Assembly (NCBI GenBank): GCA_964641775.1
Contig: CAZXLK010000001.1
Coordinates: forward strand, 1-64,000
Direction of reading: 5' to 3'
Length of the DNA stretch: 64,000 nucleotides
From: CAIPFQ01 sp964641775
GTDB lineage: Bacteria; Chlamydiota; Chlamydiia; Chlamydiales; SM23-39
Under the pieces are notes generated by a model, which had not been told where the DNA came from, searched no databases, and saw nothing but the letters and a program-made list of their open reading frames with translations. Made by a program: the position numbers and the translations under genes. This document shows positions 42,466-51,309 of this stretch, piece after piece (position 1 is the first letter of the stretch; each line of letters opens with the position of its first letter).

Positions 42466-43161
42466 ATGAAAAATTATTCAAAAACATTAGATACTTATGA
42501 TTATGTAACAACAAAAGAAATTAACGGAATTGACCAGATAATTAATGCAATTATTTTTTCATCATTTAGACCATTTCATCAACATAGAAAATGGGAATAT
42601 GGTATTTGCCTAAATGCTCTTCGTGAAAGTGGGGCAAAAACCGTATTGGATGTTGGCGGAACGGGCTCAATGTTTGCTGCTTGCGCCACTTTTCATGGAA
42701 TGGATGTTACAGTTTTGGACCCTGATGCAGAGGGAGCATACTTTATTGAAAATCAAAACCGGGTTTTTAAAAGGGATGCTATTCGTTTTATCAATGAGGA
42801 CTTTTTCCAATTTAAGACGGATCAAAAATATGACGCCGTTGTTTGCATTAGCACTTTGGAACACGTACCTAATGATTTTGCCTTCTTTAAACGGCTTTTG
42901 GGTTTAGTAAAAGATGACGGTTTAGTTTTCCTAACTATGGATTTTCATCCTAACGGAATGGTGCACGTCGATGGCCATCTTCGAACTTATAATCAAGAGA
43001 GGATAGAGACCCTCATAAACATCGCAAAACAAGAAGGTTTTGAGATTTTTGGCGAGTCTCCCGATTACACATGGAGAGCACCGGATGTCAATGGCTATAC
43101 TTTTGCATCCCTTGCGCTTCGAAAAAAGGGTCATAATAGCGGAGATTTTTTTAAAGTTTGA
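42466..43161 (+). CDS. SAM methyltransferase, free-standing form of the duplicated module
   Basis: 231 residues. It begins KNYSKTLDTYDYV and carries motif I TVLDVGGTGSMFAACATFHGMDVTVLDPD, then AVVCISTLEHVPND and LVFLTMDFHPNGM. The same opening (KTYSKTL) and motif are found in the N-terminal halves of the genes at 44524 and 49690, where it is fused to a glycosyltransferase. Here the two are separate genes. Substrate unknown, likely a sugar or lipid-linked glycan. Confidence 0.8.
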   Translation: MKNYSKTLDTYDYVTTKEINGIDQIINAIIFSSFRPFHQHRKWEYGICLNALRESGAKTVLDVGGTGSMFAACATFHGMDVTVLDPDAEGAYFIENQNRVFKRDAIRFINEDFFQFKTDQKYDAVVCISTLEHVPNDFAFFKRLLGLVKDDGLVFLTMDFHPNGMVHVDGHLRTYNQERIETLINIAKQEGFEIFGESPDYTWRAPDVNGYTFASLALRKKGHNSGDFFKV

Positions 43162-43175
43162 GAGGAAATAAATAT

Positions 43176-44510
43176 ATGTATTTAAAAGAAATTGAAGATC
43201 GGGTGTTGAATCTGCCCGAAAGAAAATTAAACTATCTCCATGCCTTAAAGGCTCATGGAGCAAGTAGAATCTGTGTCATCGGAGACGATGACACTTTTTT
43301 TTCTTTTGCTGCTGCATCCAATGGAATAGAGGTCACAGTGGTGCATCCTGATTCTGCCTTTGACAAGTACAATCTATTGATTGGCAGCCGTTTAATTACC
43401 TATACCCCCTTGGATCATTTAAAGAATAAATTCGATGCAGTAATTTGCAATGATGCTGGGTGCCTGGAAGCTGCTTTAAGCCTTGTAAATGAAGGGGGGT
43501 TATTATTTACAAATAGCTCTATCCAAGATGATAGATTTGAGCCATGTTCTTATCAATTGGGCATTTTTAAAAAAAGAAAAACACGGGACACACCCGTTGT
43601 TTTTTTTGTAAATCATAAAGCCCAGAATTGCGGCACTCATCAATATGGTAAAAGAATTGCAAACATCATAAAAAATTCTCAAAAGTGTCAATTTGTGTAT
43701 GTGGAGGCAGACACTGCAGATGAGTTTTTGCTTCAATATCAGAGATTTAAACCCAATGGAATTATCTACAATTTTCATTATCTTACAATGCAATGGCTGG
43801 AGTGCTCCCTTAGAGAACAAATTAAAAAACAAAAGGTTTTTCAAGCCTCTATCTTTCATGATCATGTCTTACATGACTTTGATCATTATATCCCGGTTGA
43901 TCCAAATTTTCCCGAATCGGAGATCAGTTTTCAGAGCCCAAGGCCATTATTAGAATATGAAAACAAATTTCCTCTTTCCCAAATTCCTATCATCAATTGT
44001 TTTGGTTTTGGCTTTGGCAATAAGGGGCATATCAAATTAGCCCAATTAGTAAATCATCAATTTGATCAGGCCATTTTGAATTTTCATATCCCTGCAAATC
44101 AATTTTGCGACTCGCAAGGAATGCAAGCGAGAATGATTGCAAATTATTGTCAAAGAGCCATTACAAAACAAGGGATCCAAATCCGTGTAAGCCATGCATT
44201 TATGCCGGAAAATGAACTGCTCGACTTTTTAGCAAAGGGCAGTTTGAATGCATTTTTATATGACGAACTCAATGGATGTGGATGTGCAAGCACCATTGAT
44301 TATGCAATATCAGTAAAAAGACCTATTGCAATCACAAAGAGCCATATGTTCCGCCATATTCGCGATGCAAAACCGAGCATTTGTGTGGAAGATCGGAGCC
44401 TCAAAGAAATTATGGCCTCCGGATTTGCCCCATTAGAGCCATATTACGAAAAATGGAAACCTTCTAATTTGATTCAAGCCTATGAAAAAATAGTAAAAGA
44501 GCTTCTATAA
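43176..44510 (+). CDS. Glycosyltransferase-like protein with degenerate methyltransferase N-terminus
   Basis: About 444 residues from the ATG at 43176 (GAGAGGA upstream). Residues 1-130 resemble the methyltransferase module, but the SAM-binding glycines are lost (ICVIGDDDTFFSF in place of VGGTGSMFAA). The rest, starting FFVNHKAQNCGTHQYGKR, ends in a GT-B-like C-terminus SVKRPIAITKSHMFRHI and CVEDRSLKEIMASGF. Closely related to 47532-48866. I call it a glycosyltransferase from the C-terminal pattern only; no family is certain. Confidence 0.7.
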   Translation: MYLKEIEDRVLNLPERKLNYLHALKAHGASRICVIGDDDTFFSFAAASNGIEVTVVHPDSAFDKYNLLIGSRLITYTPLDHLKNKFDAVICNDAGCLEAALSLVNEGGLLFTNSSIQDDRFEPCSYQLGIFKKRKTRDTPVVFFVNHKAQNCGTHQYGKRIANIIKNSQKCQFVYVEADTADEFLLQYQRFKPNGIIYNFHYLTMQWLECSLREQIKKQKVFQASIFHDHVLHDFDHYIPVDPNFPESEISFQSPRPLLEYENKFPLSQIPIINCFGFGFGNKGHIKLAQLVNHQFDQAILNFHIPANQFCDSQGMQARMIANYCQRAITKQGIQIRVSHAFMPENELLDFLAKGSLNAFLYDELNGCGCASTIDYAISVKRPIAITKSHMFRHIRDAKPSICVEDRSLKEIMASGFAPLEPYYEKWKPSNLIQAYEKIVKELL

Positions 44511-44523
44511 AAAAAGGATCTAC

Positions 44524-46098
44524 ATGAAAACTTATTCAAAAACTTTAAGTTTGCAGGATTATAAAGACATTCCTGAAATGAATTTTGTCACCTATATGAA
44601 AGATAGATTGCATGGCACATATCTTCCTTGTCATGAACATCGGAGTTGGCAATATGGTCTTTGTTTACATGCACTTAGAACTCACGGAGCAAAACGAATT
44701 TTAGAAGTAGGCGGCACCTATTCGATATTTGCTGCATCTGCTGCTTGGTTCGGCATGGATGTTACGGTTGTAGATCCGGATGGTGCGGGAGTCGAGCTCT
44801 TCGCAAGACAAAATATCATTCAGCAATTTCAAGAGCATCGCGTCCATTTAGTCCAGAAAGATTTTATGCACTATTGGACGAGAAAAAAATTCGATGCTGT
44901 GGTTTGTCATAGTCTTTTAGAACACATTGAAGATGATCATTCCTTTTTTCTCAGGCTACTCAATTTTGTAAGAGAGGGGGGCCTTCTCTATCTTACAGTT
45001 GATTTTCATGAAAGCGGTCTTGTTGTAGGGAGTCATTTAAGATCCTATAACCAAGCAAGGCTTAATGATTTCATTCAAATTGCTCAAAAGTATGGTTTCG
45101 ATTTATATGGAGGAGCGGCTGATTATTCTTTTCAGGGAGAATTTGCCTCTCTTGCTTTGATACGTAAAAAAACAAAACCCACGGTTTTACTTGTAAATCA
45201 TAAACAAAAAAAACAATGCGGCGTCTTTCAATTTGGCAAACGGATTGGGGATCTAATTACCCGCTCTCAAAAATGTAATTTTATCTATGTAGAGGCCGAT
45301 TCTTTAGATGAATTTTTGCCCTACATCGATATCCATAAGCCTAGAGGAATCATTTACAATGTCAATTTGCAAAATCTTAGTTGGCTGAGTCAAGAAATAG
45401 TGAACCAGATCCGCTCTGCAGGAATTTTTCAAGGATGTATTTATCATGAATTTATTATGAGGCTTTTTGATTTCTATATTCCGATGGATCCTGATTTACC
45501 GGATAGCGAAGTGAGTTTTAATATGCCGAGACCTCTCTTTGAATATGAAAACCCCTATCCAATACCTACTATCCCTACAATCAATAGTTTTGGATTTGGC
45601 GATCCTCATAAAGGTTTTGATCTAGTTGCAAAAAAAGTAAATGATGAATTTGATCACGCCATTTTAAATATCCATATGACATATAATGACTTTGATCCAA
45701 ACGCCGTTGAAAAGGCGAACAAAATAGCTAATGCCTGTTATAGCAATATCACAAAAAAAGGGATTCAATGTAATATTACTAACTCTTTTATGACAGATGA
45801 AGAACTCCTTGATTTTCTGGCAAAAGGGAGCTTGAATGCTTTCTTTTATTACGATCTGCCCGGAAGAACCATTTCTAGCGTAATTGATTTTGCCTTATCA
45901 GTGAAAAGGCCAATTGCAATCAGAAAAAGTTATATGGATCGGCATGTGTTGAATACAAACCCCAGCATCTGCATCGAGGATCGCAGTCTCAAAGAGATTC
46001 TGAATTCAGGCACTCCCCCCCTAGAGCCTTATTACAAAAAATGGAACTTCTCAAAAACCATCGAAGCTTACGAGAGAGTAGTAGAAAGCTTTATTTAA
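44524..46098 (+). CDS. Methyltransferase-glycosyltransferase fusion
   Basis: 524 residues. The N-terminal 220 residues are an intact SAM module (ILEVGGTYSIFAASAAWFGM, TVVDPDGAGVELF, HSLLEHIEDDH). The C-terminal 300 are the glycosyltransferase-like domain (LLVNHKQKKQCGVFQFGKRIG ... LSVKRPIAIRKSYMDRH, CIEDRSLKEIL). ATG has AAGGA upstream, 13 bases after the previous gene. It appears to be a two-step tailoring enzyme, both activities on one chain. Confidence 0.75.
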   Translation: MKTYSKTLSLQDYKDIPEMNFVTYMKDRLHGTYLPCHEHRSWQYGLCLHALRTHGAKRILEVGGTYSIFAASAAWFGMDVTVVDPDGAGVELFARQNIIQQFQEHRVHLVQKDFMHYWTRKKFDAVVCHSLLEHIEDDHSFFLRLLNFVREGGLLYLTVDFHESGLVVGSHLRSYNQARLNDFIQIAQKYGFDLYGGAADYSFQGEFASLALIRKKTKPTVLLVNHKQKKQCGVFQFGKRIGDLITRSQKCNFIYVEADSLDEFLPYIDIHKPRGIIYNVNLQNLSWLSQEIVNQIRSAGIFQGCIYHEFIMRLFDFYIPMDPDLPDSEVSFNMPRPLFEYENPYPIPTIPTINSFGFGDPHKGFDLVAKKVNDEFDHAILNIHMTYNDFDPNAVEKANKIANACYSNITKKGIQCNITNSFMTDEELLDFLAKGSLNAFFYYDLPGRTISSVIDFALSVKRPIAIRKSYMDRHVLNTNPSICIEDRSLKEILNSGTPPLEPYYKKWNFSKTIEAYERVVESFI

Positions 46099-46102
46099 CA
46101 AA

Positions 46103-46267
46103 GAGGTTGTGAAAAAATGGTTACTCATTCGCTTTTGGTAAATTTTTGGCCCTTTTTCCGCTTTAGCCTTCGACCAACTCTATTCGAGTTGGCCTTAAGC
46201 TTGCATCGAAAAAATTGCAGAAAAATTTAAGCAAAATCGATGGGCGCCCCCATTTTTTCACAACCTC
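46103..46267. repeat. MITE-like 165-bp palindrome
   Basis: Perfect 18-base terminal inverted repeats (GAGGTTGTGAAAAAATGG at 46103-46120, its complement at 46250-46267), with an inner hairpin CCAACTC/GAGTTGG around 46173 and partly complementary flanks (AAATTTTT/AAAAATTT). It lies between converging genes. No reading frame is inside. Structure matches a miniature inverted-repeat element, or a long terminator. Confidence 0.75.
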
Positions 46268-46276
46268 AAAGTCTTC

Positions 46277-46295
46277 GGGGACCCGTGCGGTCCCC
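46277..46295. repeat. GGGGACC hairpin beside the MITE
   Basis: GGGGACC, five bases, GGTCCCC, directly before the stop of the minus-strand TPR gene. The preceding GTCTTCGGGGACC is the complement of part of the 46-bp repeat unit at 18.1 kb. It lacks a U-tract, so a terminator role is unproven. Confidence 0.5.
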
Positions 46296-46296
46296 T

Positions 46297-47370
46297 CTAT
46301 ATAAAATGAATTAGATTTTCTTTTATTTTTTTAATAGGAACAGAGTAACAATTGCTTCTCTTATTGTTTCGAAAAAGTCTCATTGTCGGATACCAGTAAC
46401 TATCATTTCGGAAGATGCCCCACCTCCAACAGGGCAAAAAGGGTATGAGAACCCAAGTTGGAATTCCCATAGACCCACTTAGATGGGCGATCGAAGTATC
46501 GCAAAGAATGGCTAATTCACAGGTTTTTAAAATCTCTACAGTGTCTAAAAAGGTTTCGATTTTAGGCCTTTGAATCCCATACATCTTAAGTAGTTTTTCT
46601 TCTTCCTGAGAGACTATTTTCTGGACAACAACAAATTGGGTGTTAGGTTCATCGAATAGAGTAGTAAATTGTGCAAGATCGATCGATTTGCCAGGATAAA
46701 TACAGGGGTCTATGCGAGGATTTTCAGATTCAGTTCTCCACATAATTGCAATTCTTCTTTGAATCGGCTTTAGTTGGATGTTTAAAGGCAACGGAGGAGG
46801 AACATTAAAAGGATCTGTTCTACATGTGTAACCCAAACTATCATGATAGATAATTTTATCTACATGATCCCAAAGGCTATAGTCTGAATGGATTGTGACA
46901 TCTAAATGTTCAAGGAGGGAATGTAATTCAGGCTGCAAATGTATCGAGACATTGCAGAATTTTTTCAAATAGGGAACATAACGGAGCCATTGGATTGAGT
47001 CTCCTAAGCCTCCATGGCAATAAATCAGGAGTTTTTGTCCCTCTATATTTTCCCCTCTCCATAACTTTGTTTTTGGAATCGGCTTTAAATAAGGGTCGAT
47101 GCGAGCTTCATGAAGCTCTAATCCCTTCATTAAATCTCCTTTTATGAGAACACTAAGGCATTGAAAATATAAAAATCGGGGGTCAGGATTGTTATTAAAA
47201 GCATATTGCCAAGCATTGATCGCTTCATCATAACTTTTTAAAAGATAGAACCAATTAGCAAGAACAGGCCAACTTGCCGGATTTATATTATGTGATACTT
47301 TCCGGCACAACTCTAAAGCCTTATCCTCCTCACCTTTTAAAAGGAATTCCGAAAATAATTTCTCAACCAT
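46297..47370 (-). CDS. TPR / GT9-like glycosyltransferase, short paralogue
   Basis: 357 residues. One or two TPR-like repeats (ILANWFYLLKSYDEAINAWQYAFNNNPDPRFLYF) come first, then a C-terminal domain matching the paralogue at 10786-12555: LWRGENIEGQKLLIYCHGGLGDSIQWLRYVPYL, RRIAIMWRTESENPR, LAILCDTSIAHLSGSMGIPTWVLIPF and SYWYPTMRLFRN. It is inserted on the opposite strand in the glycan locus. Likely role: sugar transfer to a surface acceptor. Confidence 0.8.
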   Translation of the reverse strand: MVEKLFSEFLLKGEEDKALELCRKVSHNINPASWPVLANWFYLLKSYDEAINAWQYAFNNNPDPRFLYFQCLSVLIKGDLMKGLELHEARIDPYLKPIPKTKLWRGENIEGQKLLIYCHGGLGDSIQWLRYVPYLKKFCNVSIHLQPELHSLLEHLDVTIHSDYSLWDHVDKIIYHDSLGYTCRTDPFNVPPPLPLNIQLKPIQRRIAIMWRTESENPRIDPCIYPGKSIDLAQFTTLFDEPNTQFVVVQKIVSQEEEKLLKMYGIQRPKIETFLDTVEILKTCELAILCDTSIAHLSGSMGIPTWVLIPFLPCWRWGIFRNDSYWYPTMRLFRNNKRSNCYSVPIKKIKENLIHFI

Positions 47371-47439
47371 ATTTATCTTTTTTCCTTATACCGCTCGTGA
47401 TTGAAAATCTATATTAATGTAAAAATTATTTCTATTGTG

Positions 47440-47480
47440 TTTTTTCTGTATTTAATGATAATTATTTTTTTGCATTTATT
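47440..47480 (+). promoter_or_regulatory. Conserved AT-rich block upstream of a glycosyltransferase gene
   Basis: A 41-base block starting TTTTTTCTGTATTTAATG and ending TTTTGCATTTATT is shared, with about three mismatches, with 49585-49625 ahead of a paralogous gene. It sits in a divergent intergenic region. It may be a promoter or regulator site, or simply a duplicated upstream segment. Confidence 0.5.
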
Positions 47481-47531
47481 TATAATATGTCGTAGAAAGA
47501 GATGGAAGGAAAAAACATCATAGGTTTTAAT

Positions 47532-48866
47532 ATGTATTTAAAAGACATTGAAGATAAGATTTCGAATCTATCTGTTAAGAAATTAAAGTATCTCCATGCA
47601 TTAAAGGCTCATGGAGCAAATCGAATCTGTGTCATTGGCAACGATGACATAGATTTATCATTTGCTGCAGCGTCAAACGGAATGCAGGTAACGGTAGTCA
47701 ATTATGATCCTGCTTTTGATAAGTACAATTTATTGAACTCGAAACACTCAATTACCTACATCCCTTTTGACCATCTAACGAAAAAGTTCGACGCAGTGAT
47801 TTGTAATATCCCTTTGGGCAATCTAAAGGATCGAACTTTAAAGCTTGTAAATGCCGGTGGATTATTATGTATTAATAGCTCATTGGAAAGTGATCGTTTT
47901 GAGGCTTTTCAAGAAGGTATTTTTAGAAAGAGAAAAACTCGGGACATCCCCGTTATTTTCTTTGTGAATCATAAAGCGCATCAGTGTGGTGTTTATCAAT
48001 ATGGTAAAAGAATTGCCGACATCTTAAAAAATTCAAAGAATTGTTATTTTCATTATGTAGAATCTGATTCTGCTCAAGAATTTGCAAATCAATATAATAA
48101 CTTTAAGCCAAACGGAATCATCTATAATTTTCATTATCTTACCATGAAATGGCTTGATACGAACCTTAGAGAACAAATTAAAAACCATGAAGTCTTTCAA
48201 GTCTCTATTTTTCATGATCATGTCTTGGCTGGCTTTGATTATTATATTCCGGTTGATCCAAATTTTGAAGAATCGAAAATCAGTTTTCAGAGCCCAAGGC
48301 CATTATTTGAATATGAAAACAAATTCCCTCTTTCCCAAATTCCGATCATCAATTGTTTTGGGTTTGGCTTCGGCAATAAAGGGCAGATCAAATTAGCCCA
48401 ATTGGTGAATTATGAATTTGATGAGGCGATTTTGAACTTTCACATCCCTGCGAGTCACTTTTGCGACGCTCAAGGAATGCAGGCGCAGGCAATTGCAAAT
48501 TTATGTCAAAGAGCCATCACAAAAAAAGGAATTCAACTCCATCTAAGCCATAGATTTATGCCGGAAAATGAGTTGCTCGATTTTTTAGCAAAGGGCAGTT
48601 TGAATGCATTTCTTTACGATGAACTCAATCTAGGTGGATGTGCAAGCACCATTGATTATGCATTATCTGTAAAAAGACCTATTGCAATTACAAAGAGCCA
48701 TATGTTTCGCCATATTCGCGATGCAAAGCCCAGCATTTGCGTAGAAGATCGAAGTCTTAAAGAAATTATGGCATCCGGCTTTACACCATTAGAGCCATTT
48801 TACGAAAAATGGAAACCATCCAATTTGATTCGATCCTATGAAAATATAGTAAAAAAGCTTGTTTAA
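47532..48866 (+). CDS. Glycosyltransferase-like protein with degenerate methyltransferase N-terminus
   Basis: About 444 residues from the ATG at 47532, chosen because it aligns with MYLKEIEDRV in the paralogue at 43176; an ATG at 47502 would add ten residues. Nearly the same protein as 43176-44510: ICVIGNDDIDLSFAAASNGM (glycines of the SAM site lost), FFVNHKAHQCGVYQYGKRI, SVKRPIAITKSHMFRHI. Two such similar copies separated by 3 kb show recent duplication. The end meets the opposite gene with four bases of overlap. Confidence 0.7.
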   Translation: MYLKDIEDKISNLSVKKLKYLHALKAHGANRICVIGNDDIDLSFAAASNGMQVTVVNYDPAFDKYNLLNSKHSITYIPFDHLTKKFDAVICNIPLGNLKDRTLKLVNAGGLLCINSSLESDRFEAFQEGIFRKRKTRDIPVIFFVNHKAHQCGVYQYGKRIADILKNSKNCYFHYVESDSAQEFANQYNNFKPNGIIYNFHYLTMKWLDTNLREQIKNHEVFQVSIFHDHVLAGFDYYIPVDPNFEESKISFQSPRPLFEYENKFPLSQIPIINCFGFGFGNKGQIKLAQLVNYEFDEAILNFHIPASHFCDAQGMQAQAIANLCQRAITKKGIQLHLSHRFMPENELLDFLAKGSLNAFLYDELNLGGCASTIDYALSVKRPIAITKSHMFRHIRDAKPSICVEDRSLKEIMASGFTPLEPFYEKWKPSNLIRSYENIVKKLV

Positions 48867-49528
48867 ATATTTCGTCTTCCCGGATGAAGAACATAATCCA
48901 TAATAACATTTGGCTTAACGGGATGCACTGCAGCATCCCTAAAATTTTTCGGCATGAATGGTCCCGAATTCATTCTCATCATCTGTTCCAAACAACGCTC
49001 CGGAGAAGTAGAACTGCCATAAATAGAATTTAATGTTAGAAGATCTTTATAATCCCAAGCTTTCATAAAATTCTTAGGCGTTGCACATCCGGTAATATCT
49101 AAATAATATGGACCGGAAACATAAGCATCTTTTTCGAAACATTGATTCAGATCATAAAACTTATAGGAAGTGTCGATTCGACAATAAAAAACAAAATCAA
49201 AATTTTTAAAATTTTCATAAATACGATTTGATCCATTCTTCATGGTGTAAAAATGCTTATAAGCATGATATGCACAGCAGCCATCTGGGGTTCTTGTCCT
49301 TAATAAATTCGTTTCCACATCAATTCGATCTGGTTCATCTACTAGAATAGGTAAATCGATCTTTGTCGATAGATGTTCTACAAATTCTCTATCTAATGGG
49401 TTATTCCATGTATGAAGAACAACTTTTACTTCATGGTCTACAAAACTATTGATTATGTCTTGAAAATTAGATAGGCAAAATTTAAGATCTGGTCTAATCG
49501 GTCCTTTTATAAAAATAACGATTTTCAT
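48863..49528 (-). CDS. Putative small glycosyltransferase
   Basis: 221 residues. KIVIFIKGPIRPDL and VKVVLHTWNN at the start, then FDFVFYCRIDTSYKFYDL, where RID occupies the place of the DxD metal site in several small surface-glycan transferases. There is no membrane segment. ATG has AAGGAG upstream. It lies inverted among the duplicated glycan genes. The assignment rests on the general pattern, not a recognised family. Confidence 0.55.
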   Translation of the reverse strand: MKIVIFIKGPIRPDLKFCLSNFQDIINSFVDHEVKVVLHTWNNPLDREFVEHLSTKIDLPILVDEPDRIDVETNLLRTRTPDGCCAYHAYKHFYTMKNGSNRIYENFKNFDFVFYCRIDTSYKFYDLNQCFEKDAYVSGPYYLDITGCATPKNFMKAWDYKDLLTLNSIYGSSTSPERCLEQMMRMNSGPFMPKNFRDAAVHPVKPNVIMDYVLHPGRRNI

Positions 49529-49576
49529 TATATTCTCCTTGTTAATTCTAGTTTACAATTTAAAATTTATATCATT

Positions 49577-49626
49577 CTACTAGATTTTTTCTGTATTTAA
49601 TGCAAATTATTATTTTGCATTTATTT
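49577..49626 (+). promoter_or_regulatory. Conserved AT-rich block, second copy
   Basis: Contains CTACTAGATTTTTTCTGTA (49577-49595), repeated exactly at 52557-52575 ahead of the arginase gene, and the 41-base block shared with 47440-47480. It lies in the divergent gap between a glycosyltransferase and a fusion gene. Confidence 0.55.
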
Positions 49627-49689
49627 TCGACTTATTTCACACTGGAATTTAGAATTTTGATAAATTGCATAATTAAACATAAGGAATTT

Positions 49690-51267
49690 ATGAAGACACT
49701 TTCCAAAACATTAGAAGTTGCAGATTATGATGTAAGTCCCGAAATGAATTTTATGAATCAAATGAAAATCAAATTTGGGGGCACATTCTCACCCACTCAT
49801 AATCATCGCACTTGGGAATACGGAATATGTTTAAAAGCTCTTCTTGCAAATGGCTCAAAAAGAATTTTGCAAATAGGAGGCAGTGGATCGGTTTTTGCTG
49901 CATCAGCTGCTTTGGTTGGGATGGATGTAACAGTGGTAGATCCCGATCCGGCAGGCGCTGATTTTTTTCCAAAACAAAATCTCCTTTTACAATATAAGGG
50001 AATTCATTATGAACAGCTAGATTTCCTCAAATATAAAAATCAAAAAAAGTTTGATGCGGTTGTTTGTTTGGGAGTATTGGCACATATCGCTGATGATCTG
50101 AACTTTTTTACCCATCTTTTGAGCTTTGTCAAGGAAAGGGGTTTATTATTTATGACCATGGACTTTCATCCAAGTGCGAATCAGCTGACAAGTGCTCACC
50201 ATCGAACCTATAATGAAGAGAAGCTAATGAGTCTTGCGCAGCTTGGGTTTAATAAAGGATTTGCATTCTATGGAGGAGAGCCTGACTATTCATGGAAAGA
50301 AGAAAATGTTGCATCTCTTTCTTTAATAAGAAAAAAAAGGAGGGATGTTCCTGTTGTTCTTTTCGCAAATCATAAAGCTAAAAAACAATGCGGGGTTTAT
50401 CAATATGGGAAAAGAGCTGCTCGCATTTTAGAGAGATCAACGAAATGTCGATTTATATACGTAGAATCCGATTCATTAAATGAATTTATTCCTGAAATAG
50501 AAAAATATCAGCCAAATGGGATCATTTATAATAACCATATCGCAAATTTTTCTTGGCTGCCTGGCGAAGTAAGGACTTTTCTGAAAAAGCATGGTGTTTT
50601 CGAAGCAGCTTTATTTCATGAGTCACATCTATCTTCTTTTGATACTTTTATTTCGATCAATCCCAATATTCCTGAATCTCCAATGACATTTACAACGCCT
50701 AGACCTTTATTTGAATATGATAACAAATATCCTCTGCCGCAAATTCCTGTTATTAATAGTTTTGGATTTTCTTCAGATAAAAAGGGGTTTGATACACTTG
50801 TTAAGCTTGTAAATGAACAATTTGATACTGCAATAATTAATATTCAAATCACTCATAATGAATTTAACGAAAGTATGGACGTTGTTTATCAAAACGCTGC
50901 TAGCTGCCAAGGTTTAATTACCAAACCAGGTATTCAATTGAATATCAACCATGAATTCCTCTCTGATGAAAAGCTACTCGATTTTCTTGCAAAAGCGAGT
51001 ATAAATGTATTTTTATATCATCCTATGCATGGAAGAGGTTGTTCAAGCGTAATAGATTATGCACTTTCTGTAAGAAGGCCGATTGCTATCACTAAAAGTT
51101 TTATGTTCCGTCATATTTCTGATGCAAAACCAAGCATTTGCGTTGAAGATAGAAGTCTTCATGAAATCATGGCAACGGGCTTCGGTCCATTAGAGCCTTA
51201 TTATGATAAATGGAGGCCTGAAAAATTCTTTTCTGCATATGAAGAGATTGTCGAATCATTAATGTAA
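49690..51267 (+). CDS. Methyltransferase-glycosyltransferase fusion, second copy
   Basis: 525 residues from the ATG at 49690 (AAGGAA upstream), chosen by homology to 44524 (KTYSKTL against KTLSKTL). The SAM domain (ILQIGGSGSVFAASAALVGMD, TVVDPDPAGADFF, CLGVLAHIADD) is intact. The transferase part is VVLFANHKAKKQCGVYQYGKRA ... LSVRRPIAITKSFMFRHI, CVEDRSLHEIM. The fusion is paralogous to 44524-46098. A terminator follows. Confidence 0.75.
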   Translation: MKTLSKTLEVADYDVSPEMNFMNQMKIKFGGTFSPTHNHRTWEYGICLKALLANGSKRILQIGGSGSVFAASAALVGMDVTVVDPDPAGADFFPKQNLLLQYKGIHYEQLDFLKYKNQKKFDAVVCLGVLAHIADDLNFFTHLLSFVKERGLLFMTMDFHPSANQLTSAHHRTYNEEKLMSLAQLGFNKGFAFYGGEPDYSWKEENVASLSLIRKKRRDVPVVLFANHKAKKQCGVYQYGKRAARILERSTKCRFIYVESDSLNEFIPEIEKYQPNGIIYNNHIANFSWLPGEVRTFLKKHGVFEAALFHESHLSSFDTFISINPNIPESPMTFTTPRPLFEYDNKYPLPQIPVINSFGFSSDKKGFDTLVKLVNEQFDTAIINIQITHNEFNESMDVVYQNAASCQGLITKPGIQLNINHEFLSDEKLLDFLAKASINVFLYHPMHGRGCSSVIDYALSVRRPIAITKSFMFRHISDAKPSICVEDRSLHEIMATGFGPLEPYYDKWRPEKFFSAYEEIVESLM

Positions 51268-51278
51268 AAATAAATAAA

Positions 51279-51309
51279 ATGCTTGCTCTTATTGAGCAAG
51301 CATATTTTT
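51279..51309. terminator. Bidirectional intrinsic terminator
   Basis: Arms ATGCTTGCTC and GAGCAAGCAT, five-base loop, then ATTTTTA. The T-run overlaps the stop of the minus-strand RuBisCO-like gene, so both converging transcripts can end here. An A-rich run on the other side gives a U-tract in the other direction. Confidence 0.9.
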
